NCBI RefSeq assembly: GCF_963678635.1
Contig: NC_087066.1
Coordinates: 9,234,723 to 9,298,722, forward strand
Source of the DNA: Symsagittifera roscoffensis
Lineage: Eukaryota; Xenacoelomorpha; Acoela; Convolutidae
Length of the DNA stretch: 64,000 bases
Reading direction: 5' to 3'
Shown: piece by piece, positions 9,030-20,099 of the stretch
Position numbering within the stretch: the first letter of the stretch is position 1
How the letters are laid out: each line of letters opens with the position of its first letter
The notes under the pieces: generated by a model
Seen by the model: only the letters and a program-made list of their open reading frames with translations
Told to the model about the DNA's origin: nothing
The model's database searches: none
Made by a program: the position numbers and the translations under genes

Positions 9030-11460
9030 TTCGTTGCTTATGAATTCAGCTCCCTTATCTGTGACAAGGATTTCAGGTAGTTCAAGTTTTGCTATCCAGT
9101 GTTCATAAAGGGTTGTGCATGGAAAATAAGCGTTGCAATGGGGTACAGGGTTGATTGCTATATAATGTGTAAATCAACCTACTATTACCATTATATACAA
9201 AATCCCTTCTGAGTAATGGGATATAGGTCCTTATGTATCAACTGGCATGTAATACAGTCATTGCATAGAACTTATATCCTTATTGGTGTATCTGGTTCAA
9301 AGAAATTTTGTGTGAAAACTGAATATGTCTTTTCTGATCCTTTAAGTATTTTCGTATTCAAAGAATGTGATATGTGAAATGCGACTAACATTAGACTTAG
9401 TGGTAAACAGGATACTTTCATTTCTAGGTAATGGTCTTCTGAAATGTCAGTATTTTTATTTGTTGTGGTATTGTTAAATTTTCGGATATATCGGAGCAAA
9501 GTGTCATTTCATAAAATTGTGATATCGGATTTATTGGGTTTTGTTTGTATTTGTGCCAAGATTTGAGTTGTCTTTTAACAGGTTGAAGGTTTTGATATGT
9601 CTGTAGTAATTGAAGTGTTATTTTTTCTGTGCTAGTGAGAAAAAAATTTTGAATTTCGTTTTTTGATAGTGGTTGATTATCCTAAGGTTCTTGTAAAACA
9701 AATTTTTATTGATTGTATAGTTTTGACTTGATTCGGGAGGGCTCGACAATTTTTTGTATATTCATTAGGTTTTCTTCTCTAATATTGAAAATGAATTGAT
9801 TCGTTGTAGTTTTTTGGTTTGTTTTCAGTTTTTTTAGTTATTGAAAATGGTATAGGTTTAAATGTGCATTTACCTAAGAAATCTACTTCATAGTGGTTGT
9901 TTTGGCAGTCTAGTTAGAGTGGAAAAAATTCTTACGTATTTTTCTGCTTAGTATTGGAGTCAATTTTGGCCGCATAATTACAATCTATTCGTGGTGATAT
10001 TTCGTTTTTTTGCGAGAAATAGTTTTATGTTTTTTGGTACTTCTACAGTTATTTTTCGTGCAACTGGTTAGCGTGGTGTATTTTGACTAAGTGTGACTGG
10101 TGAAGATTGGTTTTTTTTGCCAGCTGTTGAAACTTGATGTAGGTATCGAAGTTTCAATAAAATTAGTTGAAATCTATAAACTCTATGGTTTGGATGAGAT
10201 TTCTGTGTAGAAAGAAAAAAATACTTGCATGATATATAAACAAAACTATTGAATGCTTTGATCCAAGAATTAAAATTTGGTCTTCTGCTAACGTTTATAT
10301 GATTGCTTTTCATTCTCTCATTATTGTGGAGAGTCAGAGCTCTGCTAGTGTAAAAAATCAAGAACTTGCTAACATAGGGGTTGATTTTTTGGTGCCTTGA
10401 TATGTTTTAAAAAAATCCTGAGCTAATTCCAAAATTGGAAGTTCGCACATAGCGTAGAATGGCTGGTTCGAGTCTGGAATTGTTTTGACATTTTTTTCGG
10501 TTAGAAGCGTTTTATTTTCATCGAATTGTTTTTGATGTTTTAAAGTCCATTCAGAGTTGTTTTTTTTTGTCAAGAAAGTTGTAGAATGGTCTGATATATA
10601 TTTGCATTTTATAAACTTATTTTTAAAAAAGTTCAGCATTCCAAGGATTTTTTGGATTTTCTTTTTATTAGATGTTGGATGGAGTTTTTAAAGTTTCATC
10701 GATTCAGGATTTTAAGGGTACTAATGCGGTGCCTTCGATAATATGTCCAAGAAATTTCACACGAGGGAAAAAAATCTGGGGCTGCTTTTATGTTTCTTTT
10801 GAAAAAAAATAGTTTGTTTTTTTCAACGACACTTTATGCATATATTATTTTGTTTAACTATTGTATGAAAACACCAGCTAAATATGTAATGAGATTTTCA
10901 CCTAAAATTAATGGTCTGAAAGTTTTACTCATAAAGGCCGAAAAAGATGCTAGTCCAATAGATATGCCGTTACGTAATCCATTGAAGTCGTAATGTTGAT
11001 TTTCAATAACGAATTGTAACAAGTGACGTGATTGTTCATACAAGGGCATTTGATTATACGCATTATTTTTATCTACGTTGCTATAAAAGTGTCCATTTAT
11101 CTTTTTGAGTATACTTGTATTGACTTTAAGGGCCAATTGCATTTTGATTCATCAATTGGAGAGTTTAAATATCGAGTTTAAATATCTAAAACGATTTTAG
11201 TGATTCTCCTTTATCAAGAATACTTACTGGATTTTATATGTACTTCCTTTGGATTGTTGTTTTTTGTTTATTCGTGAAATAATTTTGTATGGTTTAAGAA
11301 TTTTTAAAAGCCTGTTTACTTTGTCCTGTGAGTGAATTGGAAATTTACTTGCGCCTTGTTTTTTGAAAACTTCGTCGGGTTTGAGTGGAAGGTGTAGTGG
11401 TGAATATTTTTTCTCTAAATCAACTTTTGATGTGGCATTATTCATGGGATTTTTTGATAA
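9030..11460 (-). pseudogene. Pol remnant: RT, RNase H and start of integrase
   Basis: Fragments in shifting frames match the intact Pol. The connection between RNase H and integrase is uninterrupted here (9272-9499: KFNNTTTNKNTDISEDHYLE, then CLPLSLMLVAFHISHS), showing that the TAA at the same place in the intact copy is secondary. RT sequence at 10858-11142 keeps NNAYNQMPLYEQSR, but the catalytic YLDD has become YLAG, so the enzyme is dead. 11224-11445 keeps SPLHLPLKPDEVFKKQGASK, which shows the parental frame across the point where the intact copy shifts. Confidence 0.85.
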
Positions 11461-11639
11461 GATTCTGCTAATTTTTCAAATTCTTGCTGATTAATTTAAG
11501 AATAGTGAAAATTTCATATTGTCAAAAATTGTTGTTGTACAATTATATATTTTGATATTTGAAATAATGGTTTGAAATAAAGGGAATTTGTGAATAATCT
11601 GTGTTTCTTTTTGTATTGTCATTACTGTTCTGTATTGTT

Positions 11640-13130
11640 AATACCTGAGAGGTCGTGGAATTATTTCATTTGTAGGTTGTATTTGATTTATTTGTCGTTG
11701 ATATTTTGGTGTACTACTTCTGTAGTTTTGATTTTGTAGATTTGAATATTGTGATTTGTTTCGATACGGTGACTGAAATTAATTTCATGATCTGTTTTGA
11801 TAGGTGTTGATTCTATTTCTAGAATTATCACGTGATCTACCATTATAATTCTTATTATACGCTCTATTGTTAGAATAGTATTGTGATCTGTTGTTAGAGT
11901 AGTTTCTGCTATGATTATTTGAAAAATTTTGATTGCGTTTGCTTGAAGAATTTCTTGAACGGTCACTGGAACAGTCTCAATTCCGAGCGTTTCAATATGA
12001 GCGATTTCTGTTATAGTTCGAGTAATTTCTCCTTTTAGATTTCGATCTAGATGATTGATTTCTGTTCTGATTATTTTGACTATTTGATATTCTAAATCGA
12101 CTTTGTGAATAGTTTTGTGAACTTCGACGATCTGGTGATCTTCCGTGAAACTTAATAGAATTAGGGGATTGTGATCTGTTATTAGTGTAGCTAATTGGGA
12201 AGGGTTTTCCTGAGCTTTTACTTCTTTGAATGATTTTGTTCGGTGAACTATAAAACTTTTTCATGTGTTGACAAAAAGATTTGTTCGGTTCGAGGTTGTT
12301 TGTTGGTCTATTCAAATTATTTTGATATTCTTGCCTGCATTCAGCAATGCTATGTCCTAATCAGCGACAATAGTAACACCATTTTTGTGAGGAGGTTTGC
12401 CTTTAAAACTTGGTTTCTTTTCATTGATATTCAGGATTCGAGTAACTTTTTCTGCTAATTCATTTTCAGAGTCTTAGGTATTGATTAATAAAACGTGAAG
12501 TGGTTGTTTCAAAACAATTTACGTAAGGTAGCTTTAATTTTTCTCTTTCCTCTCGTTTCATTGTAATTTCAGCTTTTTCTAAATTGTCTACTAATTTTCA
12601 CAAATTGAGGATGAATGTGATGCTCTTTCTTGCTGCATTTATTTGAAATTGTGGTGCTAAGATCATCATTAGAATCTCAGTCAGTTTCGTTTTTTTTGTA
12701 ATCATGTTTATGGAAAGAAAAAGTTTTCCGTACAAGGGTTTCGATTCCTACTGCGGGTTATTTTGTTGTTTCATTCGGAAGTCTACGAATTTTGGTTGCA
12801 TAAAATTTAATTATATTGTTCGTTTCGTTCAGAGCAGAGAAAAACATTTGAAAAATTTTCTGAGTAGATCGTTTCTAATTGGATTTAATTTTATGGCTAA
12901 AAGTGAAAACCATTTTTGGGCTGCGCCATCGAGCGTGGTTTTAGATCAGTGCTGTGCGTCTGTGAGTCCAATTTTGATGAAGTGGTGTGTTTATAGGTTC
13001 TGGGCATATTTTTAAGATTATTTAGCAAAAACAGCATATAAGTAGTCTTCTACTGAGTATTCAGGATCTGTACCTGTGAATACCATGAGTGGGCTATTAA
13101 ATGTTATAGATGATCCAACCATAAGGTATG
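11640..13130 (-). pseudogene. Gag remnant
   Basis: Pieces match the intact Gag on the minus strand, including the NGAAQKWF-like segment near 12900-12930 and the zinc-knuckle region near 12350. The tail at 11992-12315 reads as an Arg/Ser/Asn-rich basic domain (SRSKSKRRNYSNYNRNRS). This shows that the real Gag C-terminus of the family is basic, and that the Ile/Thr-rich frame of the intact copy's Gag tail is a wrong frame. Numerous frameshifts. Confidence 0.75.
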
Positions 13131-14760
13131 AATTCATTGTCATTTGAATTGATTCTGCTGTCTTTGGTGTTTTTGAAAAACTTGTGATTTGATTTTTTGA
13201 GAGTTGTTGAGAGTTTTTGAGAAATGTTGCCTTGGTTAATGAGAGTTTTTATAAGGTTTCGAAAATAACTGAATAAAAAATATCGGTTGGTCAATCTATA
13301 TTATTTCGGTGATTTTTTTTTGTTGATTGCTAATTTTTTGTTGTTGGTTTTCATGGATATAAACTCCATCTTCAGAATAGTGTGGTTGGCTTCTTTTGAA
13401 TTTCAATTTAGTTGGCTTTTTATTTAGTTGAAAATATTGATAACTTTCAGTTCGAAATTGGTTTTGGTGCCTGTTGGGTATAATTGTTTTCATGTGGTTG
13501 ACTTTTTGATGTATAGAGTGGTCTCGCTATTGGTTTATTAAGGTTATTATCAGCGAAAAAATCTTAATTTTGCGGAATACGTTTATTCACAAATTCACAT
13601 CATAATTTCGCGAACCAATATTGCGCGTAAACTAGCGAAATAAAGGTATTCCCAATTGTAAGCCTTTGTTTGTTAGGTGGTCCATTTTTAGATATTGGTC
13701 CATTTTTTTGATAATCCATATGTGAATATTTGAAATGACTGATGGTTTGACTGTTGGTTGTAATTTTGTTGGTGGAAAATGAGTTTTAGTTTTATTGTGT
13801 GGTGTTGTAAGTGTTGGATGAAAAGGAGATATACTTTGTTGTGTTGTTACAGCTAGGGTTTCAACTGTTTCTTCGTTTAAAAACTATGAGGGAGTTTGGA
13901 TATATTGTTGTGTTAAGTTTTTGCTACCGTTAAGGGTGTTTCCTTTGTATTGATAAATGTTGACTCTAAACTAATAATTCTTGTCCATTCATTAAAAACT
14001 GCGTTATAAAATAAGAATTTGGTGTCAGTTGCTAGTGGAGTTGCTTCGAGATAATCTATGCGTTCGGAATTAATTGCAATTGCTAAACTTGACAAATCAT
14101 TTTGATGTTAAAATAGAATACATGAGACCATCCATGGTCCCATACATAATATGGTTCGTGCGCTAATAATGTTTCGTCGTTTGTCTGGTCTAAAATAATT
14201 TTTTTGCTAGTAATTTTAGGTCTAAATTTTATTGGAAATAATCTATAATGAAACATGCTCGACTTTTTTGTAAAACAACTTAAATTTTTTTTGATGTTTC
14301 ACTATCGGTGAGTGTTTCACGAATTGAGTCAAGGAACCGTGAGAAAAAAAATATTTGGCGTCTCACTATTGCGTGTCGAGATGATTGCAGTGATGATACT
14401 TAAAAGTTAAATTTGATTTTAAGATAGAAAAATAACTGTAAATGATGAAAAAAATGGAACTGATTTCTTGAAAAATGAGTTTGCTCTTTGTGAGTTTCGA
14501 TGTTGAAAAGTTTTTGATATAATCTGTGAAAACGTTTGAGAAAACTAATAATATATCATCTGTTTGTATTCGGTGTGGTGGTTGATTTGATGTTGTGATG
14601 GTAAAATTTCGATAACAAAACATGCCGTAATGTGAAGTGATATTATTGATGACTCGTAAGAAGTAATCAAGTATTTGTCTTTTAGTTTTTACTTCAGGAA
14701 ACTCTAGTTTACATAGAACAATTCGTTTTTGAAACAAATGTTCGATTAGACTGTGGCAAA
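13130..14760 (-). pseudogene. ORF1 remnant
   Basis: The best piece is 14366-14737 on the minus strand, one continuous frame with KLEFPEVKTKRQILDYFLRV, then FTDYIKNFSTSKLTKSK, FFIIYSYFSILKSN. It lines up with two separate frames of the intact copy (44762-45055 and the frame opening near 44774), so ORF1 is ancestrally one frame. Further decayed pieces at 13296-13493 and 13913-14095 match the Pro/Gln/Asn-rich remainder. Confidence 0.65.
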
Positions 14761-14859
14761 TTTGTAGTACTTGTGCTCTTGCGTGATCAATTTGTGGATT
14801 AATGACGAAGGTAAGGAAAAAGTCATTGTCAAAATTATCATCCTATCGAATCAGTTTTT

Positions 14860-15412
14860 TGTGCGGAGTTACAGTTATTGTGTAACTTTCAATATGTCTG
14901 TTGGTTGATTCCAATTATAGAGTCTTACTGGTTTGCGAAAATATGATTTTTTATTCTACTTTTACCTTATATAGATGATGCTGTTTTGGATTCTGATTCT
15001 GAAAAAATTTTTGGTTGTCTATTGGCAACTTTTGCCGTGGATTAGATCTCGAGATTTTTGAAGTTCTTGTTTTGTTGTTGAGCCAGATTCTGAAACTGCG
15101 TTTCGAGTTCAGTATAATTTTGACTTATTGATTTGTTTTTGTGACTATTGCGTTTTTTGTATGTTTTTGCGATCTGATGTATCGTATCTTTTGTTTTTGC
15201 GTTGTAATTACAAGGTCGTATCTTTCTACATTTATGACGACTTGCTTGTTTCTCAAAAAATTCTTGATATAAGTGTTCGAGTGATGGTTGCAAAATCCAA
15301 GGATTAGGTTTTTTCTTTCATAATTTGTAAATCCATTAAATTTTTGTGACGTTAATTTAATCCTGGGGGATAGATTGTCGGGTATATTTGGGTTAGAGAG
15401 AGAGTACATCAA
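14860..15412 (-). pseudogene. ORF0 remnant
   Basis: Minus-strand pieces match ORF0 of the intact copy: IKLTSQKFNGFTN and YDLVITTQKQKIRYIRS (15125-15412), a basic middle (TYKKRNSHKNKS, 15042-15293), and KPVRLYNWNQP near 14900-14935. Here the first piece can start with ATG at 15412, unlike in the intact copy. Protein-level agreement between two diverged copies is the main evidence that ORF0 is a real gene. Confidence 0.6.
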
Positions 15413-16603
15413 TTCGTTATTCTATGCTTTCTCAAGTGGTTAAGTTTTGTAAGTGTTAGAGAAAAAAAAAGAGTTTAATTTGTGATCAAGGGTTGGAGAA
15501 TAGTAAATAAAACCACAAGTTTCAGGTATGATCTGAACCCATATAGATCGTTGGATTTTATTTTAAGTCTTGCTTGTATTAATTTGTTTTAACCTGGGTC
15601 GATTATGAGAAGGGGCTGAAGTGAAGGACGAGTAACCGAAGTTCTTCAGTGTTTACTTTATTTATAATGGCTAGTTATTTGGAAATATTCAGTTAGCCCT
15701 GGGTCGTTTGTAAAGAATGGAGAGTGAATCGACGTTTGCGGTCGTTAGACACTAGTATCAAGAGGTGTTGAGACCAAAATTGTTCTAATTGATCCAAGGA
15801 AAGACTTGATGATCAAGTATTTTGAATTGATTTTAAATTTAAAATTAATTTGAGAATTAAAAAAACAAGGACAGAATTCATGATCTGGTTTAAAGAAAAG
15901 TTAGGTTGTTTAAAACAAGGATAGGCTTTGACAAGATTCAAGAAATATTTAGATTTTTGAGATATTTTTTTAATTCAAAGATTTAAATGATATTAGTTTT
16001 TTGAGTGAGTTTGTGCTAAATTTTATATGAAGAAACAAAAAGGACGATAGATGAGAATATGAGATTATGAGTCCCTGAAAAAAAAGGAACTTTAATATAA
16101 TTTTTATGAAACCAAGTTAAATTTTTATACTAACTAACCGTTGTATTTTTTATTCAATTTGTTTTAATTTTACAAAAATCATTAAGTTACTGCAGACTTC
16201 TGAAATTTTTTTTTGTTGTTTTAGATCTACCGTCTTGGTAATTTTTATTACTTGTTATACATCATGGTGAGATATAAATCTTGGAAATGAATCTTACTGG
16301 TCCAAGTAATTTATTTCATATCAGTGAATGAAAACGTACTGCATTGATAATTTTGTAGAGAAGCAGTTGTTGCAGTCTGCTTTTTCGTTTCACGACATAG
16401 AAGATCGGTCCGCTCGTCGGGTTTTGACCTGGTGTAAGCTTGAATACTTCTTGGTATTGATTATACTTTTTGAGACGTGGAGGTAATATTTCAATACTTC
16501 TTAGCATTTTGTGTTATGTGTTTGGATCTTAGACCTTAAGTCTATTTTGAATTTGCTGAATCTCAATTGTAGAGGTCTGTTTGAGACTCTTGGCCGCACC
16601 AGA
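15413..16603 (-). other. Leader of the degenerate element
   Basis: Non-coding leader between LTR and ORF0. Blocks match the intact leader, for example GGGTTGGAGAATAGTAAAT (15491) and GAATCGACGTTTG followed by GGTCGTTAGACACTAGT (15726-15757). A short ORF at 16316-16507 lies at the same distance from the LTR as the leader ORF of the intact copy, with weak C-terminal similarity (VVKRKSRLQQLLLYKI). The reverse complement next to the LTR reads TCTGGTGCGGCC, a primer-binding-site-like sequence two bases inside the LTR end. Confidence 0.6.
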
Positions 16604-16989
16604 TGAGTTTACGTCCGGGGTGACTCACTCACAGAGTGAATTCAGAAAAGGTACACCACCTGTTTGTCACGCTATCTTTTTATCGGCCGGATAGGTTCGT
16701 GCAACTTCTAAGTCTAAGACCGATCCAAATCTCACTCTTATATCTCCTAGTCTCATTAGATCTATTGTTTACTGGTGTTTGTAAGATAAGATTTCAGGAA
16801 CTGTTCTGGAGAAGAGCAACTGTTTGCTAAGGTAAATTTAATATGATCTGGCGAAAACTAGAATCAGTTTCAGCCTTACAACTTATTGTAAGTGTTGTTT
16901 ATGGATCATGATTGGTTTAAATATTTCACAGAGATAAATTATCAAGAATTTAATAGGATAAAACAAATACTTGTTTTAAACTGGATCCA
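16604..16989 (-). repeat. 5' LTR of the degenerate element (386 bp)
   Basis: Starts TGAGTTTACG and ends CTGGATCCA on the + strand, so TG...CA. It shares GGTACACC, GTCACGCTATCTT, CGGCCGGATAG and TTCGTGCAACTTCT, in order, with the 408-bp LTRs at 28278 and 46748. A hairpin (CTTACAA/TTGTAAG, 16875-16892) occupies the place of the perfect palindrome in the younger LTRs although its sequence differs. Confidence 0.8.
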
Positions 16990-18800
16990 CGATTTTTCTG
17001 TGAAAATCTTCCAAAAAGTGCTTAAAAACGCTCACAAAAATGCTTAAAATGCTGCCAAAAAACGTTGTGGAACTAAAAACAATATCCTTTGCTCTGAAAA
17101 TTCGAGACTCAAATTGTCAAAACAAGAAAACATCCTTGTTGCCAGATAGGCGGACTGTTCTTTTTTAAAAAGAAACAGCCAATTTCTTCGTCTACATGTT
17201 TGATCCTATGCATTGCCGAGGTTAAAGTGCTGCACAAGGCAGTCAATAAACGCCCATTGGTCATATCTCTCGTGTTAGTTTTTTTTATCCCTTATCTCTT
17301 CTTAGCATCACAGGGTTTGGACAAAACCGATCTTTTTTCACTCAAGTGTAGTAGTAACATGATTCTCATTTTTAATGTGTTTTGCTGAAAATGAAAGAAA
17401 AAATACAACGAATTACTTGGACTACGAACTCATATTTTTGAAAACTGAACCCAACCATACTTCTGTTCCATCGTTACCACTTTGTGTTACCACAAACTTG
17501 AAAACAGTTAAATGAGGCTGTTCAATGGCATGATCTGCAAATAATTAGCTTTTGATTGGAACATCTTCCCAACAAGCGAACAACAAGGGCCCAAGGGTAC
17601 AAAAAGAGATGCAAAAAGATATCATACACTTGTTTTTATAAAAGATGTCATACATTGTTTTCAGAGTTTTTGTTACATTTCTGTATACAGTAACATTTTT
17701 CGTAATAAAATGCACATGCTATAAAGTTTTAAACGGTGTGCATACCAGAAAACTATGACTTTTCATTTTCAAAAATACACAACGTTCTTTTGATTCAACG
17801 TTGGCGCGAACACATTGTGCCGACGTTTTTTGGATTGCACTCAATTCTCACTCATTGAAGAATTTGATAATAAATTCTTGGGAAAAAATTAAAACATGTT
17901 CATCTCAGTTTTTATTAGAAGTTCTACGATTCTTAAGGATTCATTAGCTTTGCCCTACAGCGCCAGAAACCACCCCGGCTCCTCCCCCCATCATTTGCAA
18001 ATTTTTACAAGTAATTTTGATGATTGTCCTATTATTATGAAAATTGATATGCAGACTGATTAAACCGTGATCAACACATTTAGTCTTCAGCGCAACCGCT
18101 AGTTAAGCATAAACGGTGCCACTAATTACTTTTTTGGATAATTTTTCCGTTTTTCCCCAGATTTCACGCCAAGTTAGCAGACAAAATTGGACTGAATTTA
18201 AAATCAAGATTCCATTATATTCTGATTTTGTGGTCAACCTGTTTAAGTTTTTAAAATCATTGAATATAGAGTTATTGAATATAAAATGTTTAATTTTTTT
18301 TCACAGCAACAATATCCTTTTTCATGGATTGCAACTGATTTCTACAAAATTAGAAAAAAAATTGAACAACTTATTTGACCTCTGCATGACAGTTTTTATA
18401 ACAATCAAAAGAAGGTGAACAATTATCTTTTTTGTAAAATTTTGTAGAAAGGAAAAAGAGCCTTTAATTCTTTTTTGATACGATTTTAATCGATTTGAAC
18501 GTTTTTAAAAAATGAGTTATAATAGGTTTACAATCTGAATGTTTCGACTGCTATTAAGCTCAGGACAACAATACCTTTCGAATGATATAAAAAAAATTTC
18601 GTCAAAAATGGCTAGATAAAAAGTCGAAATTTGTCTGAAGAAAAAAAAACCCACCCCGTGCACAAATATTCCGTTACTTTCGTATCGAATGTCGGAACAA
18701 TAAATTGTTTTAGGCTGTTTTTCACTTTCCCACATCTTTCAGTTTCAATTTCGAAAAAAATTTCAATGTCACAATTCAAGGAAGTTGTTTTAGCATATTG
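16990..18800. other. Intergenic, no gene recognised
   Basis: AT-rich sequence with only short chance ORFs. 18540-18690 (GCTCAGGACAACA ... TTTGTCTGAAG ... CCGTTACTTTCGTATCGAA) recurs in diverged form at 20330-20480 and partly near 21100, so it belongs to a dispersed repeat family. Confidence 0.6.
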
Positions 18801-19000
18801 NNNNNNNNNNNNNNNNNNNNNNNNNNNNNNNNNNNNNNNNNNNNNNNNNNNNNNNNNNNNNNNNNNNNNNNNNNNNNNNNNNNNNNNNNNNNNNNNNNNN
18901 NNNNNNNNNNNNNNNNNNNNNNNNNNNNNNNNNNNNNNNNNNNNNNNNNNNNNNNNNNNNNNNNNNNNNNNNNNNNNNNNNNNNNNNNNNNNNNNNNNNN
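18801..19000. other. Assembly gap, 200 N
   Basis: An unbroken run of 200 N; the round number suggests a placeholder of unknown true length. It adjoins the G-rich repeat region, a common cause of assembly breaks. Confidence 1.
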
Positions 19001-19149
19001 TGAAGCTTCTCGGATAAAAAGCATATGAAATAAAAATCTATTATAATCCATTATATTAGATTATAATTCATTTTAATTTTAGAACTAAATTCGATTTTTT
19101 TTCTTCAAAATTTTGCAAATTTTGCGGGAATGCCTCAACGTCATCCCTT

Positions 19150-19395
19150 CGGCCCCTCAAGCTTTTTAACCCCCCCCCAACTGAAGGGGTAGGGTAAACT
19201 GGGGGAAGGGGGTGTAAACTGGGGGAAGGGGGTGTAAACTGGGGGAAGGGGGTGTAAACTGGGGGCATAAACGGGGGGATAGGTAAAAAAAACCCATTGT
19301 AAAACGGTAAACTGGGGGAGGGTAAATAGTGGGAGTGGGAGGGGCGTAAACTGGGGGGGGGGGGGGTTTGTATAAACTGGGGGGGGGGGGGTTGT
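19150..19395. repeat. G-rich 20-base tandem repeat
   Basis: The unit GTAAACTGGGGGAAGGGG occurs in near-perfect 20-base steps at 19193-19262, then degenerates into longer G runs (up to 11 G) to 19395. Each unit has two G runs of five or four, so G-quadruplex formation is possible. Confidence 0.85.
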
Positions 19396-19406
19396 GGTAA
19401 AAAAAA

Positions 19407-19620
19407 ACAGTAAAATGAAGTGTTAAACTGCGACGAATTTGAAAACAGAGACCAAAGAGTATAGAAATTTTGTTCTGAAATGTAACATTTAATGAAGCGT
19501 AATACGTATCAACAGTAAAATGAAGCGTTAAACTGCGACGAATATAAAAACAGAGATCAAAAAGTATAGAATTTTTGTTCTGAAATGTAACATTTTATGA
19601 AGCGTAATACGTATCAAATG
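19407..19620. repeat. Tandem duplication of about 105 bp
   Basis: 19407-19510 and 19513-19620 are diverged direct copies (shared GTTAAACTGCGACGAAT, AGTATAGAA, TTCTGAAATGTAACATTT, GAAGCGTAATACGTATCAA). Downstream, 19680-19870 has several copies of ATAATCGATTATAAT-type palindromic motifs, also seen at 19040-19070. Confidence 0.75.
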
Positions 19621-20099
19621 CACTAAACAGGCAATAAGATAACTTTGAATAAATTGTAAATTTCATGAAATAACCCTCCAAAAAATCCATTATAATTGTT
19701 TGAAATCGATTATAATGGATTATTTTGACAAAAAAAAAATATAAGGATTTTTAATGGATTATAATCGATTATTTTGTCATTTTATTGCGGAACATATTAT
19801 GAAAATATAATCGATTATGATCCATGGGCGCTCGCTGCGGGAATCTATTATAATCTATTATAATTCCAATATAATCGACATAAAAATAAAATTTTTTAAT
19901 GGATTTTTTCTCCATACAATCAATTATTCTACTCTGCGACCACAAAATCACCAGAAAATTGATTATTAAAGGAATAGTTTTTTGTACGACCACAAAATCG
20001 CCAGATAATAGATAATAATCGGAGAAACTTCGGTGCGGGTTATAAAAATAAAATTTATTTTTAATTTGAGATTTTTTGTGAAAATCATCACCCCACATG

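Larger units (their letters stand above)
9030..16989 (-). mobile_element. Degenerate, truncated Ty3/gypsy element, older relative of the 28278-47155 element
   Basis: Read on the minus strand it follows the same order as the intact element: LTR, leader, ORF0, ORF1, Gag, RT/RNase H, start of integrase. It then breaks off near 9030, at a point matching about 37930 of the other copy. The 3' half, including envelope and accessory genes, is missing. Stops and frameshifts are frequent. The protease region is deleted: sequence matching about 40600 of the intact copy is joined near 11640 to sequence matching about 41830. The copy is useful as an independent relative for testing which frames are really coding. 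Confidence 0.85.
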
